Below, in pieces: positions 8,208-17,627 of a stretch of DNA of 64,000 nt. The position numbers were made by a program, and so were the translations under genes. Location of the stretch: contig NZ_CP046509.1 of NCBI RefSeq assembly GCF_009738185.1, positions 623,501 through 687,500 on the forward strand, given 5' to 3'. The notes below the pieces were generated by a model, which was given only the letters and a program-made list of their open reading frames with translations, was not told where the DNA came from and made no database searches. This stretch comes from Erwinia sorbitola. GTDB lineage: Bacteria > Pseudomonadota > Gammaproteobacteria > Enterobacterales > Enterobacteriaceae. Within the stretch, counting starts at the first letter, position 1; the number at the start of each line of letters is the position of its first letter.

Positions 8208-9512
8208 ATGACCATTGAAATCGAATTAAAGTTCATTGCTGCGCCTGAAGCAGCTGCAAAAATCGCCAATAAGCTTAATGCCTGGCCCCTCCAGTACACT
8301 GCCGGGCAGTCGCTGACGAATATTTATTATGAAACGGCTGACAGCCAGCTGCGCCGCTGGGATATGGGGCTGCGCATTCGCGGCTTCGGTGACCGTTATG
8401 AAATGACGCTGAAAACTGCCGGACAGACCATCGGTGGGCTACACCAGCGTCCGGAATATAATGTTGCGCTGGAAAAACCCGAGCTGGATATTCAGCAACT
8501 GCCTGCTGAAGTCTGGCCTGCGGGAACCGATCTTGCCATGTTACAGCAGCAGCTCAATGCGCTGTTCAGCACACATTTTGTGCGTGAAAAGTGGGTGGTT
8601 ACTTACCTGCAAAGCGAGATAGAAGTAGCTTACGACTGTGGTGATATCAGTTCAGGTGATCTAAGCGAACCGCTAAGGGAAGTTGAGCTGGAGTTGAAAA
8701 GCGGCCAGCGTGATGACCTGCTGGCCTTTGCCGCAGAACTGGCGACCATAGAAGGGCTGCGCCTCGGTAGTCTGAGTAAAGCGGCACGTGGCTATGCGCT
8801 GGCCCAGGGCAATCAGCCGCGCCCGCTGCGCCCGGTTCCATTGCTGAAAGTGAAGCCGAAAGCAACGGTGGAAGAGGGAATGCGTGCGGCATTTCTTCTG
8901 GCGTTAAGTCAGTGGCAGTATCACGAAGAGCTGTGGCTTCGTGGCAACACTGGCGCTCTGAATGAAGTGAAAGATGCGCTGGAAGTGCTGCGCCAGACAT
9001 TCTCACTTTACGGTGCGCTGGTGCCACGCAAAGCCAGTAGCGAACTCCGCCAGAAGCTGACGCTGCTGGAAGAGGCGCTGCTGGATGAAGCGCCAGATGC
9101 ACAAAAAATCTGTTTCAGCCCACTCTGGCTGGAAACTCAGTTAGCACTTACTAACTGGATTGCCACTGAGCGCTGGCGTCAGTTTGTTGATCAAAAAGCA
9201 GATGCCAAGCTGCAAGGCTCTTTCAAACGTTTCAGCGATATTATGCTGGGCCGCATTGCTGCCGATCTGAAAGAGACGTTCGCTCATCTTAACCATTCGG
9301 GCGAGTATCAGGACAAACTGACACGCCTGCACCGCCAGGTGCTGGCAGTTCATCTTCTGGCTGGTGCCTATGATGCTGCTACTGTTAACGGCTGGCTACT
9401 GGTCTGGAAGCAGCTGCGTGAAGCCATTGTTGAACATCAGGAAGTGTGGCTGGATGCTCATCGTCAGCAGGCACTGAAACAGCCAGCGTTCTGGAAAAAC
9501 GGCAGTCTGTAA
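8208..9512 (+). CDS. ygiF: inorganic triphosphatase YgiF (CYTH-CHAD)
   Basis: Hydrolyses inorganic tripolyphosphate in a metal-dependent way. The 434-residue protein (E. coli 433) opens with MTIEIELKF, carrying the ExExK signature of the CYTH triphosphate-tunnel fold (residues 1-200), followed by an all-helical CHAD domain with many basic residues for polyphosphate contact. It is followed by glnE on the same strand, with a palindromic repeat element in the 140-bp gap. The divergent ygiM lies 254 bp upstream. Confidence 0.94.
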   Translation: MTIEIELKFIAAPEAAAKIANKLNAWPLQYTAGQSLTNIYYETADSQLRRWDMGLRIRGFGDRYEMTLKTAGQTIGGLHQRPEYNVALEKPELDIQQLPAEVWPAGTDLAMLQQQLNALFSTHFVREKWVVTYLQSEIEVAYDCGDISSGDLSEPLREVELELKSGQRDDLLAFAAELATIEGLRLGSLSKAARGYALAQGNQPRPLRPVPLLKVKPKATVEEGMRAAFLLALSQWQYHEELWLRGNTGALNEVKDALEVLRQTFSLYGALVPRKASSELRQKLTLLEEALLDEAPDAQKICFSPLWLETQLALTNWIATERWRQFVDQKADAKLQGSFKRFSDIMLGRIAADLKETFAHLNHSGEYQDKLTRLHRQVLAVHLLAGAYDAATVNGWLLVWKQLREAIVEHQEVWLDAHRQQALKQPAFWKNGSL

Positions 9513-9540
9513 CCCGTTGCGGGTCATTTTATTCTGTACC

Positions 9541-9630
9541 TCAAATAATTCGAGTCTCCTCATCGGGCCTGCTTTTAGTGCCGCAAGGCGGCAAACGGGT
9601 GAAGCCCATGAGGGGACTTGAAGTATGAGG
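9541..9630. repeat. palindromic element between ygiF and glnE
   Basis: An imperfect nested hairpin fills the junction. Outer arms run 9549-9570 and 9603-9622 (TTCGAGTC with GACTTGAA, CCTCA with TGAGG, GGGC with GCCC), and the apex is a perfect TGCCGC-AAG-GCGGCA stem (9579-9593). Its ends, AAATAATTCGAGT and ACTTGAAGTATGA, match from memory the ends of a dispersed intergenic element of Yersinia/Serratia/Erwinia that also seems to have seeded the rpsU-dnaG array. It would be transcribed within a ygiF-glnE message. Confidence 0.65.
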
Positions 9631-9652
9631 GGGGATATAGGGAGTGTAGGGT

Positions 9653-12487
9653 ATGGTGTCATCATTAACTCAGCCGCTGCCGGTAGCGATGCAGGAGCAG
9701 ATAGCGCTGCTTAACCCGCTATTTAGCGAAGCGTCTGCCCGGCAGCAGGCGGTGCTGGTGTTTAGCGATTTTATCAGTGATAACCTGGCAAAATTTCCCG
9801 CATGGTGGCAGCAGATTCAGCAACAGCCCCCTCTTCCGGATGAATGGCGTCACTACGCTGAATGGTTACAGGAGCAGCTCGCTTCAGTTCAGGATGAAAA
9901 CGCGCTGATGCATGAACTGCGCCTTTTCCGTCGGCATATGCTGACGCGTATCGCCTGGATGCAAACGCTGGCAACCAGCGATACGCAACAGTCCCTGCGG
10001 CAGCTCAGTGAACTGGCGGAAATCCTGATTGTTGCAGCCCGCGACTGGTTATGGCATGCCTGCTGCCGTGATTTTGGCACCCCGATGAATGCTGCCGGAG
10101 AGCCGCAGCCTCTGCTAATCCTCGGCATGGGGAAATTGGGCGGCGGCGAGCTGAATTTCTCCTCTGATATTGACCTGATTTTTACCTGGCCGGAAAACGG
10201 CACGACGCGCGGCGGCAGGCGTGAGCTGGATAATGCCCAGTTCTTTACCCGTCTTGGTCAACGCCTCATTAAAGTGCTGGATCAACCGACTGTTGATGGC
10301 TTTGTGTACCGCGTCGATATGCGCCTGCGTCCGTTTGGCGACAGCGGGCCGCTGGTGTTGAGTTTTGCTGCGCTGGAAGATTATTACCAGGAGCAGGGAC
10401 GCGACTGGGAACGCTACGCGATGGTCAAGGCGCGCCTGATGGGTGATGACAATGATCGCTGGAGCGAGGAGTTGCGCCAGATGCTGCGGCCGTTTGTTTT
10501 CCGTCGCTATATCGACTTCAGCGTGATCCAGTCACTACGAAATATGAAAAGCATGATCGCCCGTGAGGTCCGGCGGCGCGGGCTGACGGATAACATCAAA
10601 CTCGGCGCGGGCGGGATCCGCGAAACGGAGTTTATCGTCCAGGTGTTCCAGCTTATCCGTGGCGGCCGCGAGCGCTCGTTACAGCTGCGCTCTCTGTTGC
10701 CAACGCTGGATGCTATTGGGCAGCTTAATCTGTTATCAACTGAGCAGGTGCAGCAGTTGCAGGGGGCCTATCTGTTCCTGCGCCGCCTGGAAAACCTGCT
10801 GCAAAGCATCAACGATGAGCAGACGCAGACGCTGCCGGCAGGTGAACTGGATCGTGCGCGTCTCGCGTGGGCTATGGGCTTTGCAGACTGGTTCGCGCTG
10901 CATCTGGAGCTTGACCGGCATATGCTGGCGGTGCGTACCATATTCAACGATTTGATCGGTGATGATGCTCCAGAAAACGGCGATAACCGTGAAGCCGGTG
11001 AATATGGCGTGCTGTGGCAGGATCAGCTGGAAGAGGCCGAGCTGGAACCTCTGGTTCCCCATTTGACCCGTGAAGCGCGACAGCAGCTGCTGCGTACTAT
11101 CACCGAATTCCGTCAGGATGTTGATAAACGCACCATTGGGCCACGCGGTCGCCAGGCACTGGATCAACTGATGCCAAGGTTGCTGAGTGAAGTAGTACCG
11201 CGTGAGGATGCTCCGGTTACCCTGAGCCGTCTGACACCGCTGCTGCTTGGCGTAGTGACGCGCAGTACCTATCTTGAACTGCTGACCGAATTCCACGGCG
11301 CACTGAAGCATTTAATCCGCCTGTGCGCCGCATCACCAATGGTTGCCAGCCAGCTGGCGCGACATCCGCTGCTGCTGGATGAACTGCTCGATCCCGCTAC
11401 GTTGTATCAGCCTACCGCGACCGATGCCTATCGTGATGAGCTGCGCCAGTATCTGCTGCGTATTCCTGAAGAAGACGAAGAGCAGCAGCTCGAAGCATTG
11501 CGCCAGTTTAAACAGGCCCAGCATCTGCGTATTGCCGCGGCAGATATCGCCAAAACCCTGCCGGTGATGAAGGTGAGCGATCACCTCACCTGGCTGGCAG
11601 AAGCCATGATTGAGTCTGTGGTGCAGCAGGCGTGGAATCTGATGGTGCAGCGCTACGGTCGTCCCTCCCATCTGACTGGTGACAGCGAGCGCGGTTTCTC
11701 AGTGGTCGGCTATGGCAAACTCGGGGGCTGGGAGCTGGGCTACAGTTCAGATCTCGATCTGGTATTCCTGCATGACTGCCCGTCAGAAGCGGTGACGCTG
11801 GGCGAGCGCAGCATCGACGGGCGTCAGTTCTATTTGCGTCTGGCGCAGCGCGTAATGCACCTGTTCAGCACCCGGACTTCTTCCGGTATCCTCTACGAAG
11901 TGGATGCTCGTCTGCGCCCTTCAGGATCTGCGGGCATGCTGGTCAGCACCCTGGATGCCTTTGACGACTATCAGCGTAATGAAGCATGGACCTGGGAACA
12001 TCAGGCGCTGGTTCGTGCGCGTATCGTGTATGGCGATGCCGCCCTGAGCCAGCGTTTTGACCAGATACGGCGTGGAATTCTGTCGTTACCGCGTGACGCC
12101 GATGCGCTGAAAAAGGAAGTGCGCGAAATGCGTGAGAAAATGCGCGCACACCTCGGTAACAAGCACAAAGGGCGCTGGGATATCAAAGCTGATGAAGGCG
12201 GGATTACTGATATTGAATTTATTACCCAGTATCTGGTGCTGCGATATGCCGCTCAGGAGCCGATGCTGACCCGCTGGTCTGATAATGTGCGCATTCTTGA
12301 ACTGCTGGCAAACAGCGGAAAAATGGAGCAGGAAGAGGCAGTGGCGTTGACCCACGCTTATGTCACGCTGCGCGATGCGTTACATCATCTGGCATTACAA
12401 GAGCTGCCTGGCCATGTGGAAGAGAGCGCCTATGCTGCTGAGAAAGCCGTGGTTAATGCCAGCTGGCAGGCATGGCTGGGTGCCTGA
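9653..12487 (+). CDS. glnE: glutamine synthetase adenylyltransferase/adenylyl-removing enzyme
   Basis: Bifunctional enzyme that adds or removes AMP on glutamine synthetase in response to PII and glutamine. The 944-residue protein (E. coli 946) has two nucleotidyltransferase-like halves: the N-terminal de-adenylylating domain with GGGELNFSSDIDLIF near residue 163 and the C-terminal adenylylating domain with GKLGGWELGYSSDLDLVF near 690. The first 70 residues are the least conserved with E. coli. It is followed after 88 bp by hldE, the same order as in E. coli. Confidence 0.96.
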   Translation: MVSSLTQPLPVAMQEQIALLNPLFSEASARQQAVLVFSDFISDNLAKFPAWWQQIQQQPPLPDEWRHYAEWLQEQLASVQDENALMHELRLFRRHMLTRIAWMQTLATSDTQQSLRQLSELAEILIVAARDWLWHACCRDFGTPMNAAGEPQPLLILGMGKLGGGELNFSSDIDLIFTWPENGTTRGGRRELDNAQFFTRLGQRLIKVLDQPTVDGFVYRVDMRLRPFGDSGPLVLSFAALEDYYQEQGRDWERYAMVKARLMGDDNDRWSEELRQMLRPFVFRRYIDFSVIQSLRNMKSMIAREVRRRGLTDNIKLGAGGIRETEFIVQVFQLIRGGRERSLQLRSLLPTLDAIGQLNLLSTEQVQQLQGAYLFLRRLENLLQSINDEQTQTLPAGELDRARLAWAMGFADWFALHLELDRHMLAVRTIFNDLIGDDAPENGDNREAGEYGVLWQDQLEEAELEPLVPHLTREARQQLLRTITEFRQDVDKRTIGPRGRQALDQLMPRLLSEVVPREDAPVTLSRLTPLLLGVVTRSTYLELLTEFHGALKHLIRLCAASPMVASQLARHPLLLDELLDPATLYQPTATDAYRDELRQYLLRIPEEDEEQQLEALRQFKQAQHLRIAAADIAKTLPVMKVSDHLTWLAEAMIESVVQQAWNLMVQRYGRPSHLTGDSERGFSVVGYGKLGGWELGYSSDLDLVFLHDCPSEAVTLGERSIDGRQFYLRLAQRVMHLFSTRTSSGILYEVDARLRPSGSAGMLVSTLDAFDDYQRNEAWTWEHQALVRARIVYGDAALSQRFDQIRRGILSLPRDADALKKEVREMREKMRAHLGNKHKGRWDIKADEGGITDIEFITQYLVLRYAAQEPMLTRWSDNVRILELLANSGKMEQEEAVALTHAYVTLRDALHHLALQELPGHVEESAYAAEKAVVNASWQAWLGA

Positions 12488-12575
12488 TTTAGCGTGCAGA
12501 TGCGATGATTAGTCAGTCTTGCAACTGTGCTATCATCGCGCGCACTAATTTTTACTGCCGTCTGGAGTCTCTGGA

Positions 12576-14012
12576 ATGAAAATTACACTACCCAATTTTA
12601 CGCGCTCGGGTGTGCTGGTGGTGGGCGATGTGATGCTGGATCGCTACTGGCACGGCCCAACCAGCCGTATTTCACCTGAGGCCCCGGTGCCGGTGGTGAA
12701 AGTTGAACACGTGGAAGAGCGCCCGGGCGGCGCGGCCAACGTGGCTATGAACATCGCTGCCCTTGGTGCTGCCTCGCGCCTGGTCGGCTTAACCGGTGTT
12801 GATGATGCGGCGCGGGCGCTTAGTGCGTCCCTGACCGGAGTAAACGTTCAGTGTGATTTCGTCGCTGTTCCTACTCATCCCACTATCACTAAGCTGCGGG
12901 TACTTTCCCGTAACCAGCAGCTGCTCCGCCTTGATTTTGAAGAGGGCTTTGACGGGGTCGATCCTACGCCGATGCATGATCGCATTCAGCAGTCGCTGCC
13001 GACTATCGGTGCGCTGGTACTGTCTGACTATGCTAAAGGCGCGCTGGCAAGCGTGGAAACCATGATTGCCCTGGCACGTAAAGCGGGTGTACCGGTGCTG
13101 GTGGATCCAAAAGGAACCGATTTCGGTCGCTACCACGGGGCTACGCTGCTGACGCCAAACCTGTCTGAGTTTGAAGCTGTGGTAGGTAAGTGTAAAACTG
13201 AAGAAGAGATTGTTGAACGCGGTATGGCACTGATGGAACAGCATGCGCTCTCTGCACTGCTGGTGACCCGTTCAGAACATGGTATGACCCTGTTGCAGCC
13301 GGGTAAGGCACCGTTCCATATGCCAACTCAGGCGCAGGAAGTGTTCGATGTGACAGGGGCAGGAGATACCGTTATCGGCGTACTGGCGGCCGCGCTGGCA
13401 GCAGGGAACACGCTGGAAGAGAGCTGTTTCCTCGCGAATGCAGCGGCGGGCGTAGTGGTTGGTAAGCTTGGTACCTCGACCGTGTCCCCGGTGGAGTTGG
13501 AAAACGCCGTGCGGGCGCGTCCTGAATCCGGTTTCGGCGTAATGGACGAAGCTCAACTGATTGCTGAAGTGGCGAAAGCCCGCCAGCGCGGTGAGAAAGT
13601 GGTTATGACTAACGGCGTATTCGATATTCTGCATGCGGGGCATGTCTCTTACCTGGCCAATGCTCGTAAGCTGGGCGACCGTCTGATTGTTGCCGTGAAT
13701 AGCGATGCCTCAACCCGACGGTTGAAAGGGGAAACCCGTCCGGTAAATCCACTGATCAACCGCATGATCGTGCTGGGTGCGCTGGAAGCTGTGGACTGGG
13801 TAATTGGTTTTGAAGAGGACACACCGCAGCGTCTGATAGCGGAAGTGCTGCCCGATCTGCTGGTCAAAGGCGGTGACTACAAGCCGGAAGATATTGCGGG
13901 AAGTAAAGAGGTGTGGGCCAACGGCGGAGACGTGCGGGTACTCAACTTCGAAGACGGTATTTCTACCAGTAATATCATTAAAACGATAATTTCTGGCAGC
14001 GGGAAAAACTAA
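12576..14012 (+). CDS. hldE: bifunctional heptose kinase/adenylyltransferase HldE
   Basis: Makes ADP-glycero-manno-heptose for the lipopolysaccharide inner core. The 478-residue protein (E. coli 477) joins an N-terminal ribokinase-type kinase (GGAANVAMNIAALGA near 50, DVTGAGDTV near 260) to a C-terminal nucleotidyltransferase with TNGVFDILHAGHV (HAGH catalytic motif, near 350). The start MKITLPNFTRSGV has a GGAGTCTCTGGA upstream. It ends in a strong hairpin shared with convergent ubiK. Confidence 0.97.
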   Translation: MKITLPNFTRSGVLVVGDVMLDRYWHGPTSRISPEAPVPVVKVEHVEERPGGAANVAMNIAALGAASRLVGLTGVDDAARALSASLTGVNVQCDFVAVPTHPTITKLRVLSRNQQLLRLDFEEGFDGVDPTPMHDRIQQSLPTIGALVLSDYAKGALASVETMIALARKAGVPVLVDPKGTDFGRYHGATLLTPNLSEFEAVVGKCKTEEEIVERGMALMEQHALSALLVTRSEHGMTLLQPGKAPFHMPTQAQEVFDVTGAGDTVIGVLAAALAAGNTLEESCFLANAAAGVVVGKLGTSTVSPVELENAVRARPESGFGVMDEAQLIAEVAKARQRGEKVVMTNGVFDILHAGHVSYLANARKLGDRLIVAVNSDASTRRLKGETRPVNPLINRMIVLGALEAVDWVIGFEEDTPQRLIAEVLPDLLVKGGDYKPEDIAGSKEVWANGGDVRVLNFEDGISTSNIIKTIISGSGKN

Positions 14013-14019
14013 TCCTTAT

Positions 14020-14042
14020 CGGCTGCCCTTTAAGGGCAGCCG
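14020..14042. terminator. bidirectional terminator hldE/ubiK
   Basis: Perfect 11-bp stem CGGCTGCCCTT/AAGGGCAGCCG with a single-base loop, placed between the convergent ends of hldE and ubiK. Confidence 0.85.
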
Positions 14043-14057
14043 TATTGCAGATAAGGC

Positions 14058-14366
14058 TTAGTCTGCGTTTTTTTCGTCGCTGCCAGCAGGTTTTACGTCG
14101 CTTACAACAGGGACTGGGGCTGGCGCAGCACGACTTTCCAGTTCAATCAGGCGCTGTTCCAGTGCAGCGAGTTTTTCGCGGGTACGCAGCAGTACCTGAG
14201 TCTGTACATCAAACTCTTCGCGGTTAACCACATCCAGACGTGTCAGCTGTGCCTGTAATGTCTGACGAATTTTCTTCTCCACATCATCACCAAACTCACG
14301 AATGCCTTTCGGCATAGATTCGTGAACCTGACGGGCCAGTTGTTCAATTTTTTTTGGGTCAAGCAT
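14058..14366 (-). CDS. ubiK: ubiquinone biosynthesis accessory factor UbiK
   Basis: Small BMFP-family protein (formerly YqiC) that supports aerobic ubiquinone synthesis by binding UbiJ. The 102-residue product starts MLDPKKIEQLARQVHESMPKG, has a charged amphipathic N-terminal half and a coiled coil around TREKLAALEQRLIELES, then a Pro/Ala/Asp-rich tail. It is slightly longer than E. coli (96) because of the tail. Divergent from the ribB riboswitch. Confidence 0.93.
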   Translation of the reverse strand: MLDPKKIEQLARQVHESMPKGIREFGDDVEKKIRQTLQAQLTRLDVVNREEFDVQTQVLLRTREKLAALEQRLIELESRAAPAPVPVVSDVKPAGSDEKNAD

Positions 14367-14520
14367 AGCGGCTTCCTGATAACAGCGAGTTTTATCTTTA
14401 GTGTAATCCCAGATGCGTCCGGTATAAACCTGAAAACACTATAGTCACTAAACGGATATCATTTTGACCTTTTTGTTCGTTGCCCTGTCACTTTTTCAGC
14501 GCTATGATAACTCTGCTTAT

Positions 14521-14664
14521 TCTCAGGGCGGGGCGAAATTCCCCACCGGCGGTAAATCAGCTTTTGCTGAAAGCCCGCGAGCGCTTCAGGGTTATTCCTG
14601 AAGGACAGCAGATCCGGTGTAATTCCGGGGCCGACGGTTAGAGTCCGGATGGGAGAGAGTAACG
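14521..14664 (+). promoter_or_regulatory. FMN riboswitch (RFN element) of ribB
   Basis: The conserved RFN core is visible in order: AGGGCGGGGCGAAATTCCCCACC at the 5' end, then a variable stem (CTTCAGG..CCTGAAG), GGTGTAATTCCGG and GCCGACGGTTAGAGTCCGGATG, ending GGGAGAGAGTAACG. A T7 run follows at about 14697. FMN binding would switch off ribB, as in E. coli. It lies 108 bp upstream of ribB. Confidence 0.97.
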
Positions 14665-14772
14665 ATTCTTGACGGGCTTTTGCTCGCCTCGCGTTATTTT
14701 TTTGTCACTGCATGACACTCCTAAGCACGCCCTGATTCTGGTAACCCATACATTTATTAAGGTTTATTTACC

Positions 14773-15411
14773 ATGAATCAGTCGCTACTTTCTGAATTTG
14801 GCACGCCTGAACAGCGTGTTACCCGTGCCATCGAGGCACTGCGCGAAGGCCGCGGTGTGATGGTTTTAGATGATGAAGATCGTGAAAACGAAGGTGATAT
14901 GGTCTTCGCCGCCGAAACCATGACCGTTGAACAGATGGCTCTGACCATTCGCCACGGCAGCGGTATTGTCTGCCTGTGTCTGACGGAAGAACGTCTTAAG
15001 CAGCTGGATCTGCCAATGATGGTGGAGAACAACACCAGCTCTTACGGCACCGGTTTTACCGTGACTATCGAAGCCGCTAAAGGCGTCACCACCGGTGTTT
15101 CCGCCAGTGACCGCCTCACCACCATCCGCGCCGCCATTGCCGATAATGCAAAGCCAGAAGATCTTAATCGCCCGGGGCACGTATTCCCGCTGCGCGCCCG
15201 CGCCGGTGGCGTACTGACCCGTGGTGGTCACACCGAAGCCACCATTGATCTGGTTAGCCTGGCAGGATTTAAGCCAGCAGGAGTGTTATGTGAGCTGACG
15301 AACGATGACGGCTCAATGGCGCATGCACCGGAAGTGGTGGTGTTTGCAAAACAGCACAACATGCCGGTAGTGACTATCGAAGATCTGGTGGCTTACCGCC
15401 GTAATCGCTAA
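14773..15411 (+). CDS. ribB: 3,4-dihydroxy-2-butanone-4-phosphate synthase RibB
   Basis: Converts ribulose-5-phosphate to the four-carbon unit of riboflavin plus formate. The 212-residue protein (E. coli 217) has the acidic active-site loop DDEDRENEGDM near residue 33, RHGSGIVC, and HTEATIDLVSLAG. It is a stand-alone RibB without a RibA domain. The FMN riboswitch in its leader gives end-product control. Start MNQSLLSEFG preceded by TTAAGG. Confidence 0.97.
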   Translation: MNQSLLSEFGTPEQRVTRAIEALREGRGVMVLDDEDRENEGDMVFAAETMTVEQMALTIRHGSGIVCLCLTEERLKQLDLPMMVENNTSSYGTGFTVTIEAAKGVTTGVSASDRLTTIRAAIADNAKPEDLNRPGHVFPLRARAGGVLTRGGHTEATIDLVSLAGFKPAGVLCELTNDDGSMAHAPEVVVFAKQHNMPVVTIEDLVAYRRNR

Positions 15412-15420
15412 GTTATCTCA

Positions 15421-15447
15421 GGGCCGGTTTAGTTATCCCGGCCCTTT
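15421..15447 (+). terminator. ribB terminator
   Basis: GGGCCGG/CCGGCCC stem with a 10-nt loop followed by TTT, 9 bp after the ribB stop. Confidence 0.75.
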
Positions 15448-15588
15448 CCCCGCTATATTTCGTTGGTTCCCTTTTGTAATTTCCCTTCAAATTTTCTGAA
15501 TATCTTCGTCATGGTTATCCAGGTTCATCCGTGGAAAAAAGGGCGTAATGTGAGCTCCATTGAACAAAAACTTTCCCGGAGTAACACC

Positions 15589-16374
15589 ATGAGCCACACA
15601 CGTATGCCGGCACTTTTCCTTGGCCACGGCAGCCCGATGAATGTTCTGGAAGAAAATATCTGGACTGAAACCTGGCGCGAATTGGGTAAAACTTTACCTC
15701 GTCCGAAAGCGATTATTGCAGTTTCTGCACACTGGTACACTCGTGGAACCGCAGTAACGGCGATGGAAAAACCACGCACCATCCATGATTTTGGTGGGTT
15801 CCCGCAGGCACTATTTGATACCCAATACCCGGCCCCAGGCTCCCCGGAGCTGGCACGTCAGGTGGTGGAAGCGCTCGCGCCGGTAGAGGTCAACCTTGAT
15901 CAGGAGTGGGGATTCGACCACGGTTCATGGGGCGTATTAATTAAAATGTACCCGGATGCAGATATCCCTGTAGTGCAACTGAGCATAGATGGCACTAAGC
16001 CTGCGGCTTACCATTTTGAACTGGGCCGTAAGCTGGCTGCGCTGCGTGATCAGGGCATTATGATTGTTGCCAGCGGTAACGTAGTGCATAACCTGCGTAT
16101 GGTGCGCTGGCAGGGCGAAGCACAGGCCTATCCGTGGGCGGATGCCTTCAACCAGTACGTTCGCGACAATCTCAGCTGGGAAGGGGCTGATGAGCAGCAT
16201 CCGCTGGTAAACTTTATGCAGCACGAAGGCGCAGCGCTGTCGAACCCAACGCCGGAGCATTACCTGCCGCTGCTGTATGTGCTGGGGGCGCGTACTGAAG
16301 GTGAAGCCATCTCTGTCCCAGTAGATGGGGTGGTGATGGGATCATTAAGTATGTTGTCGGTGCAGGTGGGATAA
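15589..16374 (+). CDS. ygiD: extradiol ring-cleavage dioxygenase, YgiD family
   Basis: Class III extradiol dioxygenase family (LigB-like fold; DODA-type 4,5-DOPA dioxygenase). The 261-residue product has the metal-binding histidine contexts LFLGHGSP, VSAHWYTRG, HDFGGFP, GFDHGSWG and ASGNVVHNL. The ATG at 15589 (MSHTRMPALF) has GGAG upstream. Upstream in-frame codons do not look like protein, although E. coli YgiD is annotated about 10 residues longer. The true substrate in bacteria is not settled. It is followed by two short palindromes. Confidence 0.9.
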   Translation: MSHTRMPALFLGHGSPMNVLEENIWTETWRELGKTLPRPKAIIAVSAHWYTRGTAVTAMEKPRTIHDFGGFPQALFDTQYPAPGSPELARQVVEALAPVEVNLDQEWGFDHGSWGVLIKMYPDADIPVVQLSIDGTKPAAYHFELGRKLAALRDQGIMIVASGNVVHNLRMVRWQGEAQAYPWADAFNQYVRDNLSWEGADEQHPLVNFMQHEGAALSNPTPEHYLPLLYVLGARTEGEAISVPVDGVVMGSLSMLSVQVG

Positions 16375-16378
16375 CAGA

Positions 16379-16448
16379 GGCCGGGCATGCCCGGCCACGA
16401 CGTGACAATTGTGCACAGTCATGTGTTGGGGCGAGGCATATCTCGCCC
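16379..16448. repeat. two short palindromes between ygiD and ygiC
   Basis: A perfect 18-bp palindrome GGCCGGGC-AT-GCCCGGCC (16379-16396) and an imperfect-loop hairpin GGGCGAG/CTCGCCC (16429-16448) lie between convergent ygiD and ygiC. Both fit the GGNNNGGC half-site shape seen at other gene ends in this window and probably terminate transcription from both sides. Confidence 0.75.
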
Positions 16449-16460
16449 GACGATCACACA

Positions 16461-17621
16461 TTATTCGATAAACGCATGCGGATAGAAGCGTGACAGATCC
16501 TGGGTGATCAAATCGCGATCTTCACGCAGGCCGATACCCGCAGGCTGATCGTTGATCAACCAGGATCCGATCAGCGTATAGCTGTCGCCGAATTTCGGCA
16601 GAGGATGGAACTGCTGCACAATCATCCCTTCTTCGCCGTACGGCCCGTCGACGCGCGCAATCTCCTGACCGTTTTCTACGATACGAATATTGGCACCTTC
16701 GCGTGAAAACAGCGGCTTAACCACATATTTGTCCATGTGGGGTACGTTATCTTCTGCGAAATAAGCGGGAAGAAGGTTGGGGTGATTCGGGAACATTTTC
16801 CACAGCAGCGGCAGCAGCGCTTTATTAGAAATAATGCTTTTCCAGCCCGGCTCCAGCCAGCGAACACCAGCATCAGCCAGCTTGGTGGAAAACATTTCGC
16901 GCAGCATAAACTCCCACGGATAAAGCTTAAACAAATTACCAATCACCTGGTCGTGAACGTCGGTAAACTGTCCTTTCTCACCGAGGCCGATCTCATCCAT
17001 ATAGAGGAATTCACTCGGCAGACCCGCTTCCGTCGCGCAATCCTGCAAATACTGTACGGTGCCACGATCTTCATCGGTATCACGGCAGCAGGCAAAATGG
17101 AGCCAGCTAAAACCGTGCTGCTGATGCAGTTCGCCAAAGCGTTCGATCAGCTTTTCTTGCAGACTGTTAAACTGGTCACTGCCAACAGGAAGCTGACCGG
17201 CGTTAAGCTGATCTTCCAACCACAGCCACTGGAAAAACGCGGCCTCATAAAGTGAGGTCGGGGTATCTGCGTTATTCTCCAGGAGTTTGGCCGGTGAGTG
17301 CCCGTCCCAGGCGAGATCCATTCTGGAATATAGCGACGGTTGCCCGCTCTTCCACGACTCGCGAACAAAATCCCAGGTATGTTTGGGAATGCGGAATTTG
17401 GTTAACAGCTCTTCGCTATTAACCACCTGCTCCACCACCTGCAAACACATCTGGTGCAGCTCGCTGGTCACATCTTCCAGAGATTCAATCTGTTGCAACG
17501 TAAACTGGTAATAAGCATCTTCACACCAGTACGGTTCCCCGTGCATGGTGTGAAAGTGAAAACCATATTCCGTCGCTTTTTCCCGCCAGTTAGGGCGTTC
17601 TGCAATGGCAATACGCTTCAT
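16461..17621 (-). CDS. ygiC: glutathionylspermidine synthase-like ATP-grasp protein YgiC
   Basis: Member of the C-terminal synthetase family of glutathionylspermidine synthase, an ATP-grasp amide ligase fold; the true substrates of YgiC are unknown. The 386-residue protein has the same length as E. coli YgiC. Characteristic stretches include LAWDGHSPAKLLENNADTPTSL (nucleotide/metal region, near 103) and VKPLFSREGANI near 300. It starts 6 bp after ygiB, so the two form a tight pair. Confidence 0.92.
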   Translation of the reverse strand: MKRIAIAERPNWREKATEYGFHFHTMHGEPYWCEDAYYQFTLQQIESLEDVTSELHQMCLQVVEQVVNSEELLTKFRIPKHTWDFVRESWKSGQPSLYSRMDLAWDGHSPAKLLENNADTPTSLYEAAFFQWLWLEDQLNAGQLPVGSDQFNSLQEKLIERFGELHQQHGFSWLHFACCRDTDEDRGTVQYLQDCATEAGLPSEFLYMDEIGLGEKGQFTDVHDQVIGNLFKLYPWEFMLREMFSTKLADAGVRWLEPGWKSIISNKALLPLLWKMFPNHPNLLPAYFAEDNVPHMDKYVVKPLFSREGANIRIVENGQEIARVDGPYGEEGMIVQQFHPLPKFGDSYTLIGSWLINDQPAGIGLREDRDLITQDLSRFYPHAFIE

Positions 17622-17627
17622 GAGCGG

